33,839 nt of DNA. Source: Dehalococcoidia bacterium UBA2979 (GTDB lineage Bacteria > Chloroflexota > Dehalococcoidia > UBA2979). Below the pieces are notes generated by a model. It searched no databases. It was not told where the DNA came from and saw only the letters and a program-made list of their open reading frames with translations. Made by a program: the position numbers and the translations under genes. This document shows positions 8,780 to 15,769 of the stretch, in pieces. Where the stretch lies: positions 6,525 to 40,363 of the forward strand of contig DEAP01000009.1 in the NCBI GenBank assembly GCA_002348225.1, given 5' to 3'. Each line of letters opens with the position of its first letter. Position 1 is the stretch's first letter.

Positions 8780-9361
8780 TTACACCCAAGTTGCTGATTG
8801 AAAATGAAGAAAGTTTTGCAGCAACTCGTAACCATACTCGGTCACAATTGACTCAGGATGAAATTGAACCCCTTCGATAGCATATTCTGAATGACGTAAT
8901 CCCATAACGACCCCTGATTCTGAGGTGGCGCTAATCAGTAGATCTGGCGGAAGGCTTTCCGAATCGACTCCTAGTGAATGGTATCGTATCGCATTAAAAT
9001 CACTCGGAATTCCAGTAAAAACACCAGCTCCATCGTGCTGCACCCTACTTGTCTTCCCATGCATTATCTCGCCAGCTGACTCAACTCTCCCACCAAATGC
9101 CTCAGCAATTGACTGATGGCCAAGGCAAACGCCAAGTATTGGCTTGACACCAGCAAATGCTCTCACTAATTCGACCGATACTCCGGCCTCCTTCGGAGTA
9201 CAGGGACCAGGCGAAATAACAATTCTGTCAGGATCCATTTCAAAACAGTCTTCAACAGCGATCTGGTCATTTCTAACCACAAGCACATCCTCACCTAATT
9301 CCCTTAGGTACTGAAAGAGATTGAAGGTGAACGAATCATAATTATCTAGAAGCAATAACAC
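8780..9361 (-). CDS. trpG: anthranilate synthase glutamine amidotransferase subunit
   Basis: Class-I amidotransferase supplying ammonia from glutamine to TrpE. The catalytic triad is visible: Cys79 in GVCLGHQ, His168 and Glu170 in QFHPES. The N-terminus LLLLDNYDSFTFNLFQYL and the SPGPCTP oxyanion region are typical. It has 193 residues. The start is GTG 9361, clearly supported by AGGAGGG about eight bases upstream. The family also serves as PabA in folate synthesis, so this copy may be amphibolic if the genome has no other. It is separated from trpE by the Nudix-DinB-like gene. Confidence 0.95.
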   Translation of the reverse strand: MLLLLDNYDSFTFNLFQYLRELGEDVLVVRNDQIAVEDCFEMDPDRIVISPGPCTPKEAGVSVELVRAFAGVKPILGVCLGHQSIAEAFGGRVESAGEIMHGKTSRVQHDGAGVFTGIPSDFNAIRYHSLGVDSESLPPDLLISATSESGVVMGLRHSEYAIEGVQFHPESIVTEYGYELLQNFLHFQSATWV

Positions 9362-9374
9362 TTATCAAACCCTC

Positions 9375-10319
9375 CTAGCTTTTCCTGTTATGCGCAGACG
9401 GAGTATGCTCTGTCAGCTCACTCTGCGAACCAAATATCTTGAAACTTGTTGCTATTTTCTTCTCGCCCAGAATGAACTCACCCAATAGATCAATTAAGTT
9501 TATCGGAATTCCAGTGGTATCCACAGCCCACACGGTCGAAATAGTTTCTTCATGATCGGATAACAAGGTCTCGAGTTTGTTTCTGATATCCACGAGCGTA
9601 TTCAGCACTAAGAGGTCGTTTTCTCTCGTCCCGACAACTTTACTAAAGTCCCTCATATCCCGCCATTGATTTTCATTGAATGGCCTCCAAATCGTTTCCG
9701 AACCTGAGAGAAGTTTTATGAACTGACTAAATAAATAGTATTCCTGATCGGCTAGACAGATTAATCTTTGCACTGGTGACAAATTTTCTGCTGATTCTGA
9801 ATCGTAGCGAGCATATACAGGCAGGTCGTTAAACGCTTCGAGCAAGGCCCTTCTACTAGTAGCCATTTCTCGAATCATCGAATCGACACTATGTGCCCTA
9901 GTACCTATGTCTTGACAAGAGTCCATTATTGCGCCATTGATCCATACTCTTATGGATTCATTAACCTGGATCTCTCTCGGTTCATTCCCAGGTGTAACCC
10001 AACCTGCATCAGAATATCGAGCTTTATCGAACTGAATTTCGCCGCTCCAGTCACTGCAGGTGAAGATATTACCCACAAATCTATCGCCTGATTTGTCATT
10101 CAAATACAACGTATCGAAAAATTCATATTGCGTCACGTCAACCGACAAAGTCTCGCTGAAAATTGCTTCTAGAGTTTCTTCAGCTGTTAAATGCGCCGGT
10201 ACTTGAAGAACGGGAATAGTCCATTCGCCATCAAATGGTCCCATTTTATGCTCCACGAGTAGAATCTTTCCATCACTCCGAACTATCAACGCTAGAGACG
10301 CAATACTTGTTTCCGACAT
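9375..10319 (-). CDS. degenerate Nudix-like domain fused to a DinB-like domain
   Basis: Protein of 314 residues between trpE and trpG. Residues 1-130 resemble a Nudix hydrolase fold (ASLALIVRSDGKILLVEHK, then FDGEWTIP). The Nudix box is not intact: where GX5EX7REUXEEXGU is expected it reads AEETLEAIFSETLSVDV, lacking the Arg-Glu and Glu-Glu pairs that bind metal. From about residue 145, TSRRALLEAFNDLP and LSPVQRLICLADQEYYLF resemble a DinB_2 four-helix bundle, but the expected metal-ligand histidines are missing. It begins two bases after the trpE stop and ends 13 bases before trpG, so it is co-translated with anthranilate synthase. I infer a non-catalytic binding or regulatory role. Domain calls are from pattern only. 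Confidence 0.65.
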   Translation of the reverse strand: MSETSIASLALIVRSDGKILLVEHKMGPFDGEWTIPVLQVPAHLTAEETLEAIFSETLSVDVTQYEFFDTLYLNDKSGDRFVGNIFTCSDWSGEIQFDKARYSDAGWVTPGNEPREIQVNESIRVWINGAIMDSCQDIGTRAHSVDSMIREMATSRRALLEAFNDLPVYARYDSESAENLSPVQRLICLADQEYYLFSQFIKLLSGSETIWRPFNENQWRDMRDFSKVVGTRENDLLVLNTLVDIRNKLETLLSDHEETISTVWAVDTTGIPINLIDLLGEFILGEKKIATSFKIFGSQSELTEHTPSAHNRKS

Positions 10320-10321
10320 TA

Positions 10322-11812
10322 TCAGTAACCCAAGGACCCAGGGTTCGATTGTATTTGTCGGCCTTCAGCATCGTTAAGCGCTGTCAACAATGCTCCGGCC
10401 TTGTGCCAGCACTCTTCATATTCCTTCTGTGGATCACTGTCATACACAATTCCTGCGCCCGCCTGCACGTGAGCGAGTCCATCCTTCATAATCAGGGTTC
10501 TTATCGAGATACAGGTCTCAATATTGCCTGACATGTCAAAAAAACCAACTGCACCCGAATATGCCCCGCGTCTATCAGGCTCCAATTCCTCAATAATCTC
10601 CATCGCTCGAATTTTCGGTGCGCCGGAAACAGTACCAGCTGGGAATGCCGACCTAAGTGCATCGTAGGGACTAGTATTCTCGGCCAATTTGCCGGTTACA
10701 TGTGACACCAAGTGCATGACGTGGGAATAATATTCTATGTCAAATTTTTGAGTCACATTTACCGTACCGGGAGCTGCTACTCGGCCTACATCATTCCTGC
10801 CAAGATCCAATAGCATCACGTGCTCCGCCAATTCCTTTTCGTCGGCCGCAAGCTCCCTAGCAAGAGTCTCGTCTTCAAGTCGATCTTTACCGCGTGGCCG
10901 AGTGCCGGCGATAGGATGAACCTCTATCATTCCTTCTTCTATATTCACCAATAATTCAGGGGAGGAGCCAACCAAAAAAGTATCTTTGAAGCGCAGATAG
11001 AACAGATATGGTGAGGGGTTTATTCCCCGTAGACTTCTATAGACTTCAAAAGGATGGACCCCCGTTTCACGTGAAAGCCTCAGCGATAGTACCGCTTGAA
11101 TCACATCCCCCTCGACTATGTAACGCTTTATTTTCTGCACAGCTTCCTTATAAGACTGTTGAGACCAATTCTGGGTTACGGGTTGGCCAACTATTGAAGA
11201 ATCAGACTGATATGGTAGATTTCCAAGTGGTTGACTCAATTTGTCAATCAGGAGGTCTATCGCATGACTAGCTTCTTGGTAGTTGGCCTCTACATCACCA
11301 TCAAGGCGAACATGCGCAACTACTTTTATTGTGTTTGTCACATGGTCAAATACCAATAGGTTGTTGATGAACATCACGTGACTGTCAGGCATGTCGATCA
11401 CCGGAGCTTTGTTCGATCGGACCCTAGGCTCGAAATGACTAACGCATTCATAAGCAAGATAACCGACTGCTCCTCCATGAAATTTCGGCAGCCCCTCCAC
11501 TGGAAATGCTCTCCACGAGTCAAGCTCCTCCTCTATACCCAATAACGGATCCTGCTCCCCCTGATGGCCTATATGTGTCTTATAGGGGTCCGAACCGATA
11601 AACGAATATCTTCCCTGTCGCTCGCCCCCCTCCACCGATTCGAGCAGGAAGGAATACTCATCATCCTGTGCCACCTTGAGATAGGCTGAGACGGGGGTCT
11701 CTAGATCAGCCCGGACCTCTCGATAAATGGGGACAACGGTGTATGGCCCAGTGATTGAACGAACTTTATCTAGCGTAGGCTGATAATTTGGCCGCAGATC
11801 ATTGTGATTCAT
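10322..11812 (-). CDS. trpE: anthranilate synthase component I
   Basis: Makes anthranilate from chorismate with TrpG. The tryptophan feedback-site motif LLES is at residues 56-59. The chorismate-binding half contains GDVIQAVLSLRLSR, PIAGTRPRGKDRLEDETLARELAADEKE, HVMLLDLGRNDVGRVA, SAFPAGTVSGAPKIRAMEIIEELE and QAGAGIVYDSDPQKEYEE. Its length, 496 residues, is normal. ATG 11812 has GGAGGTGG just upstream, which is also the 3' arm of a possible RNA stem. It is the first structural gene of the trp operon and is preceded by a promoter and a short leader peptide. A parS-like 12-bp palindrome lies inside the gene at 11065-11076. Confidence 0.97.
   Translation of the reverse strand: MNHNDLRPNYQPTLDKVRSITGPYTVVPIYREVRADLETPVSAYLKVAQDDEYSFLLESVEGGERQGRYSFIGSDPYKTHIGHQGEQDPLLGIEEELDSWRAFPVEGLPKFHGGAVGYLAYECVSHFEPRVRSNKAPVIDMPDSHVMFINNLLVFDHVTNTIKVVAHVRLDGDVEANYQEASHAIDLLIDKLSQPLGNLPYQSDSSIVGQPVTQNWSQQSYKEAVQKIKRYIVEGDVIQAVLSLRLSRETGVHPFEVYRSLRGINPSPYLFYLRFKDTFLVGSSPELLVNIEEGMIEVHPIAGTRPRGKDRLEDETLARELAADEKELAEHVMLLDLGRNDVGRVAAPGTVNVTQKFDIEYYSHVMHLVSHVTGKLAENTSPYDALRSAFPAGTVSGAPKIRAMEIIEELEPDRRGAYSGAVGFFDMSGNIETCISIRTLIMKDGLAHVQAGAGIVYDSDPQKEYEECWHKAGALLTALNDAEGRQIQSNPGSLGY
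11065..11076. promoter_or_regulatory. parS-like core inside trpE
   Basis: TTTCACGTGAAA is the perfect 12-bp core of the parS site seen at 31031-31046. The flanking bases (CG before, GC after) depart from the 16-bp consensus, leaving 13 of 16 matching. It could be a weak secondary ParB site, or chance within trpE codons. Confidence 0.35.
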
Positions 11813-11814
11813 TT

Positions 11815-11877
11815 TCCACCTCCAGTCTCAGTGCTTAGGAGAAGTGCCCAAAATAGAACTGGACAATAGTTGGTGGA
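11815..11877 (-). promoter_or_regulatory. possible RNA stem masking the trpE ribosome-binding site
   Basis: On the minus-strand transcript the twelve bases ACUGGAGGUGGA just before trpE, which include the Shine-Dalgarno, can pair fully with two upstream segments. Plus 11815-11820 pairs with 11872-11877, and 11821-11826 pairs with 11858-11863. This gives a 12-bp stacked helix with an eight-base bulge (11864-11871). The 5' arm lies just after the leader-peptide stop. Bases CCAAC overlapping that arm can instead pair with GUUGG at the leader's Arg-Trp codons. A switch that exposes or hides the trpE start is therefore conceivable. No folding energy was computed. Confidence 0.4.
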
Positions 11878-11893
11878 GAAGCCGCGAGGAAAA

Positions 11894-11950
11894 CTAAGAG
11901 GCAAGCCAACGACGGGACGACAATAACGAAGAAAATTTACCTCTGGTCAT
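11894..11950 (-). CDS. trpL: putative trp leader peptide
   Basis: An 18-codon open frame, MTRGKFSSLLSSRRWLAS, begins about 29 bases after the predicted transcript start and ends 81 bases before the trpE ATG. AGAGAGG lies seven bases before its ATG, a good ribosome-binding site. It holds a single Trp codon, preceded by two Arg codons, three codons before its last residue. Trp-containing leader peptides drive ribosome-mediated attenuation in enteric, rhizobial and actinobacterial trp operons. One Trp codon is fewer than usual, so the role is inferred from position, ribosome-binding site and the Trp codon together. Confidence 0.5.
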   Translation of the reverse strand: MTRGKFSSLLSSRRWLAS

Positions 11951-11985
11951 CCCTACACCTCTCTTCTCGGTTAACTTAGTCGACA

Positions 11986-12014
11986 ATGCTATCTTGAGAC
12001 ATTTTGAACGTCAA
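11986..12014 (-). promoter_or_regulatory. trp operon promoter
   Basis: On the minus strand TTGACG (plus 12009-12014) and TAGCAT (plus 11986-11991) are spaced exactly 17 bases, with five and four matches to the sigma-70 hexamers. The expected start near 11979 leaves a leader of about 165 bases before trpE. It lies just after the gmk stop, so the trp genes can be transcribed apart from tyrA-aroA-gmk. Confidence 0.55.
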
Positions 12015-12024
12015 TTCAATTGAA
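12015..12024. promoter_or_regulatory. palindrome abutting the trp -35 element
   Basis: TTCAATTGAA is a perfect 10-bp palindrome immediately upstream of the proposed -35, within a longer stretch where AACGT occurs on both sides. It could be an operator or merely AT-rich upstream sequence. Confidence 0.25.
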
Positions 12025-12029
12025 CGTAG

Positions 12030-12581
12030 TTACTCTTCCAACAGTAACATAATTTCGCGGGCAAGCGTCTCTAGTTCACCATCTCGATTGACAAACACTC
12101 GGCAGAATTTACGAGCTCTAGCCATTTCATCCTCCGCAAATGCTGCGCGCGATTCCAGAGCTTCTGCGCTTTCAGTTCCCCGTCCTGCTAGGCGTTGTCG
12201 GAGGTTATCCAGTGAATCTGGCTCCAGACAAGCGAAAATTGCATCTGGTAGACTAACCAATAAGCTTTCGGCCCCCTGGACATCTACCCTAAGCACCACA
12301 TGATACCCAGTCGCAAGCGCTTCCGTAACCGCTTGCTTTGGCACCCCGTAGTAGTTTCCATAAACATACGCGTACTCTAGTAGATCAGAGTTTTCGATAG
12401 CCCTATTGAAGTCTGCATCAGTTACAAAAAAATGATGCAGACCTTCTACTTCACCAACACGAGCCTGCCGAGTAGTCATAGTGGGTGGTCGCACGACCGG
12501 ATAGTCCATCGAAAGAAGAGCATCAATCACTGCATCCTTCCCAACTCCAGATGGACCAGTAAGGACAAGTACTTTAGGCAT
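12030..12581 (-). CDS. gmk: guanylate kinase
   Basis: Phosphorylates GMP to GDP with ATP. The P-loop GPSGVGK is at residues 9-15. It is followed by the GMP-binding MTTRQARVGEVEGLHHFF, LLEYAYVYGNYYGVPK, the VDVQGAESL strand, and the lid arginines in RLAGRGTESAEALESR. It has 184 residues. The residue after the P-loop lysine is Asp where Ser, Gly or Thr is common, and GVP replaces the usual GTP after YY, so it is somewhat divergent. ATG 12581 has GGAG nine bases upstream; TTG 12596 is less likely. It lies 18 bases after aroA, where many genomes carry cmk. Guanylate kinase is the best call because of the GMP-site pattern. Confidence 0.88.
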   Translation of the reverse strand: MPKVLVLTGPSGVGKDAVIDALLSMDYPVVRPPTMTTRQARVGEVEGLHHFFVTDADFNRAIENSDLLEYAYVYGNYYGVPKQAVTEALATGYHVVLRVDVQGAESLLVSLPDAIFACLEPDSLDNLRQRLAGRGTESAEALESRAAFAEDEMARARKFCRVFVNRDGELETLAREIMLLLEE

Positions 12582-12599
12582 ACTTGTTCGCTCCAAATT

Positions 12600-13946
12600 T
12601 CAAGCCGTTGTGCTTAGACTTGCTAATCGGTCCCAAAATTCGGGATAAGAAATAGTGACTGCTGATGCCCCATTTATTCGTGAGACACCACTGGCCAGTA
12701 GCCCAGCCACCGCTCCAAGCATTGCCAACCGATGGTCACCGTACGAATCAACTGTGGCCGCCCGTAATTTCGTCGGTCCGCGAATGACGAAGCCATCAGC
12801 TGTACCCTCTATATCAGCACCGAACGCGGCGAGAATCTCCACCGTGCAATCTATTCGGTCACTTTCCTTCGCTCTAAGTTCACTAGCATCATGGATGACT
12901 GTTTCTCCCTCTGCCTGCGTTGCTGCTAATGCAAGGAGCGGGATCTCATCAATAGCTCTGGGAATTAAATCCCCCCCGATGACGGCGCCATGGAGCTTGC
13001 CAGATCTTGCGACCAAATCAGCGACCGGTTCACCCCCAACTGCGCGCTCAGATTTCAATTCAATATTTCCACCCATGAGCTTCAAAATGTCAATTATTCC
13101 CGTCCGTGACGGGTTAACCCCCACCCCATTCAGAGTTATTTCTGCCGCATCATGTAATACACCTGCGGTAATCCAAGGGGCCGCTGTGGAGATATCACCG
13201 GGGACCGTGACGTCGACCGCCCTAAGTTCCCCGATTCTTTTTAGTAATCGAACGCCGTGGCCGCGGTCGTCCTCAAAGTACTCCAAGCTAGCTCCCATCG
13301 CAGACAATAGGCGCTCGGAATGGTCTCTGGAGGGCTTTGGCTCGATCACAGTAACAGATACCCCTGCAACCACTGCGCAGAGAAGAATTGCGCTTTTCAC
13401 TTGAGCCGACGCAACGCCGGTCTCAATAACGAGTCCATTCTGAATGGTCGGGCTTCCCGAAATCTCTAATGGCAACAAAGTGTCGCTGGAGCGCCCGGAA
13501 ATCCTTACACCCATTTGATTCAATGGCTGGATTATCCGGCCCATCGGTCGGGTACTAAGAGACTCATCACCGCTAATCACCGATGGGATTCCAAGACCGG
13601 ACACAATACCAGTTAGTAACCTTGCTGTAGTCCCCGAATTCCCGCAGTCTAACGTCGACTCGGATTGGCCCAGGCCTTTGGTACCTCTGCCGTTCACGGT
13701 AAATGAGTCGCGTCCACTTGCCGATATTTGCGCATCCAATGCTCTCAAACAGTCCATCGTGGAATGGACGTCATCGGATTCAAGAAGACCATCAATTTGT
13801 GCGACCCCTTCGGCAAAACTATTGAACATCAAAGCCCTATGGCTGATTGATTTGTCACCAGGTATATCTATGCTCCCGATGAGTTGGGCGGTCGGAGCAA
13901 CCTCCCTTATATTCAAACTATCGGATTCGGAATCCAGGTTAGACAT
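12600..13946 (-). CDS. aroA: 3-phosphoshikimate 1-carboxyvinyltransferase (EPSP synthase)
   Basis: Joins shikimate 3-phosphate and PEP, the penultimate step to chorismate. GDKSISHRALM (residues 30-40) holds the substrate-binding Lys and Ser. LDCGNSGTTARLLTG is the PEP-binding loop, and RPMGRIIQPL, the RDHSERLL segment, IDEIPLLALAA, RAKESDRI and the C-terminal YGDHRLAM motif are all in order. RPMGR resembles class II-type enzymes, while the PEP loop keeps its central Gly. The 448 residues are normal length. Its start overlaps the end of tyrA by eight bases, so translation is probably coupled. Confidence 0.96.
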   Translation of the reverse strand: MSNLDSESDSLNIREVAPTAQLIGSIDIPGDKSISHRALMFNSFAEGVAQIDGLLESDDVHSTMDCLRALDAQISASGRDSFTVNGRGTKGLGQSESTLDCGNSGTTARLLTGIVSGLGIPSVISGDESLSTRPMGRIIQPLNQMGVRISGRSSDTLLPLEISGSPTIQNGLVIETGVASAQVKSAILLCAVVAGVSVTVIEPKPSRDHSERLLSAMGASLEYFEDDRGHGVRLLKRIGELRAVDVTVPGDISTAAPWITAGVLHDAAEITLNGVGVNPSRTGIIDILKLMGGNIELKSERAVGGEPVADLVARSGKLHGAVIGGDLIPRAIDEIPLLALAATQAEGETVIHDASELRAKESDRIDCTVEILAAFGADIEGTADGFVIRGPTKLRAATVDSYGDHRLAMLGAVAGLLASGVSRINGASAVTISYPEFWDRLASLSTTA

Positions 13947-14979
13947 CTCGTCGTTGTAGTCTCTCTAGATCAGTCTGCTCACGTCTCTTCTCAGCATCTT
14001 TATCCATCTGACCAAGCTTTTCTTTTACCCATCCGCCAGCAATAAAGTCCATCATTCCAGGCTCGAGGTCCTTCGTATCCGATAAACCCTTCTCCTCACG
14101 GCCAACCTTCCCGTTTCTAAACAGATCATATTCCCACTGAGTAGCCGCAATCAGTCTGTATAGATTTTCATTCGATTTCTCTGTACCTTCAATTTGCCCA
14201 CGCAGCTCGACTAGTCCAGCAATATATCGATCGATCCAATGAACGATATTCGAAGAATTAGTGACAGCAATGTCATATGCCATATCGCGGTCCGACGCAG
14301 CCAACCGTGTGGTATCTTTGAATCCATTAGCCGCCAAAAGTGAAAGCTCCGGCCAAGCCTGAGACGCCCTTACCACCGAATACAGTGCTGTGGCAGCCAT
14401 TAAAGGTAAATGCGAAATTGCAGCCACATAAGAATCATGCTCCTCGGGATCCATCACCATCACCTCGGCACCACACTGCTTCGCTAAATTCTGTACGGTA
14501 GTAACGGCCGGTTCGCTGCTGTTCACCCGAGGAGTCAGCACCCAACGAGCCCCCTGAAATAGATCAATACCTGCAGCATCTGGGCCTGTCTCTGTTTTCC
14601 CCGCCATCGGATGCCCCCCTACAAAACCAGTATGCTCGGGTAAGTATTTATCTACCCATCGATGAATTTCCGTCTTCGTCGAAGCCGTATCCGTAATAAT
14701 TGCCTTCGCTGGGAGTGCGTTAGCGATTTCCTGCACTAGTTGCTCAATCGCCAACACCGGGGCCGCCAAAATCACCATATCCGCATCTGAAACAGCGTCG
14801 ATAGGTGACGAAGTTATGCGATCGACAGCGCCGACCGACTTTGCTCTGCTTACCACATCCCCATACTTGTCGTAGCCAGAAATAACTAAATCTTTAGGGC
14901 GTTTCTCATAAATCTTCCTTAGGTTAAGTCCTACTGAAGAGCCTATAAGTCCAGTACCTAAAATAGCCACATTTGTCAT
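13939..14979 (-). CDS. tyrA: prephenate/arogenate dehydrogenase
   Basis: Oxidative decarboxylation of prephenate (or arogenate) on the tyrosine branch. The dinucleotide-binding motif GTGLIGSS is at residues 8-15, followed by VILAAPV, ITDTASTKT, the GGHPMAGKTETG substrate motif, and DPEEHDSYVAAISHLP with the catalytic-site histidine. ATG 14979 has GGGAG six bases upstream; a TTG at 15015 is in frame but has no such site. At 346 residues it carries a charged C-terminal tail of about 50 residues and no recognisable ACT regulatory domain. It lies 48 bases after the M50 protease gene. NAD or NADP preference cannot be read reliably. Confidence 0.94.
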   Translation of the reverse strand: MTNVAILGTGLIGSSVGLNLRKIYEKRPKDLVISGYDKYGDVVSRAKSVGAVDRITSSPIDAVSDADMVILAAPVLAIEQLVQEIANALPAKAIITDTASTKTEIHRWVDKYLPEHTGFVGGHPMAGKTETGPDAAGIDLFQGARWVLTPRVNSSEPAVTTVQNLAKQCGAEVMVMDPEEHDSYVAAISHLPLMAATALYSVVRASQAWPELSLLAANGFKDTTRLAASDRDMAYDIAVTNSSNIVHWIDRYIAGLVELRGQIEGTEKSNENLYRLIAATQWEYDLFRNGKVGREEKGLSDTKDLEPGMMDFIAGGWVKEKLGQMDKDAEKRREQTDLERLQRRDV

Positions 14980-15027
14980 TGTCAACTCCCTTAATCGTAA
15001 GCCTACCTCTATCAACCCAATAAATCA

Positions 15028-15723
15028 TCAGCTACCGGCGAATACTGGAATGAGAAAAGATAATATCGGACTGATAATCGAACCTAAACCAGGTAAACCA
15101 AAGTAGGGCAGAAAAATAAGGAGTATCAGCAATAGAAACCCATAGTTCGAGAGTCGCTCATAAGCCCCTCGGATTTCCCGAGGTAGAAACACCGGGAGAA
15201 TCTTCGAACCGTCTAACGGCGGTATCGGCAAAAGATTGAACACACCTATCAGCACGTTCAGAAGCATGACTGTCCCTAGAAACAAGCCTATTAACCCTCC
15301 CAGTCCAGTAGGAACATACAGCACATTATCAAATGGTGTCCGGAGATCAACAACACCTAACCTTATTGGAATACCTGCAACAAGCGCTATCAGAAAATTG
15401 GTGGCTGGTCCTGCAAAAGCAACTAAAGCCATGTCAGTCACCCGACGCCGCAGATTATATGGATTAACTGGGACAGGCTTAGCCCAGCCAAAACCCACTA
15501 TGAACATCATTGTTGTACCTATTGGGTCCCAGTGAGACCGTGGATCGAGCGTCAAGCGTCCCATTACTCGAGCTGTGTTGTCACCCAGTCGGGCCGCAAC
15601 CAATCCGTGAGCCACTTCGTGCAAAATCAGAGCAGTCAATAGTGAGCAGAAGAATGCTCCTACAAATACGACGAACGCGAGCGGTGAGATCGCTAAAAGA
15701 TTCAAATAATAATTGATTAGCAT
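15028..15723 (-). CDS. site-2-protease-family (M50) intramembrane zinc protease
   Basis: Membrane protein of 231 residues with the zinc motif HEVAH at residues 35-39 inside the first hydrophobic region. The third ligand region NLLPIPPLDGSKIL lies near residues 163-176. The TARVMGRLTLDPRSHWDPIG segment is typical of the short YwhC/Rv-type M50B proteases, which lack PDZ domains. Natural substrates of this subgroup are mostly unknown. It is the first gene of the minus-strand aromatic run and is divergent from the propeller gene at 15.8 kb across a spacer of only 46-97 bases. A weak GGGTG site lies about eight bases before ATG 15723. Confidence 0.9.
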   Translation of the reverse strand: MLINYYLNLLAISPLAFVVFVGAFFCSLLTALILHEVAHGLVAARLGDNTARVMGRLTLDPRSHWDPIGTTMMFIVGFGWAKPVPVNPYNLRRRVTDMALVAFAGPATNFLIALVAGIPIRLGVVDLRTPFDNVLYVPTGLGGLIGLFLGTVMLLNVLIGVFNLLPIPPLDGSKILPVFLPREIRGAYERLSNYGFLLLILLIFLPYFGLPGLGSIISPILSFLIPVFAGS

Positions 15724-15769
15724 AATTTTTCACCCAATGTAAAAAGTCGCAGATACAGGATAACGCGGC

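Noticed and set aside
12655..13404. Long plus-strand open frame (249 codons) opposite aroA
   Set aside because: It is antisense to strongly conserved aroA, its composition is Ser/Ala/Pro rich as expected of an antisense shadow, and it has no recognisable domain.
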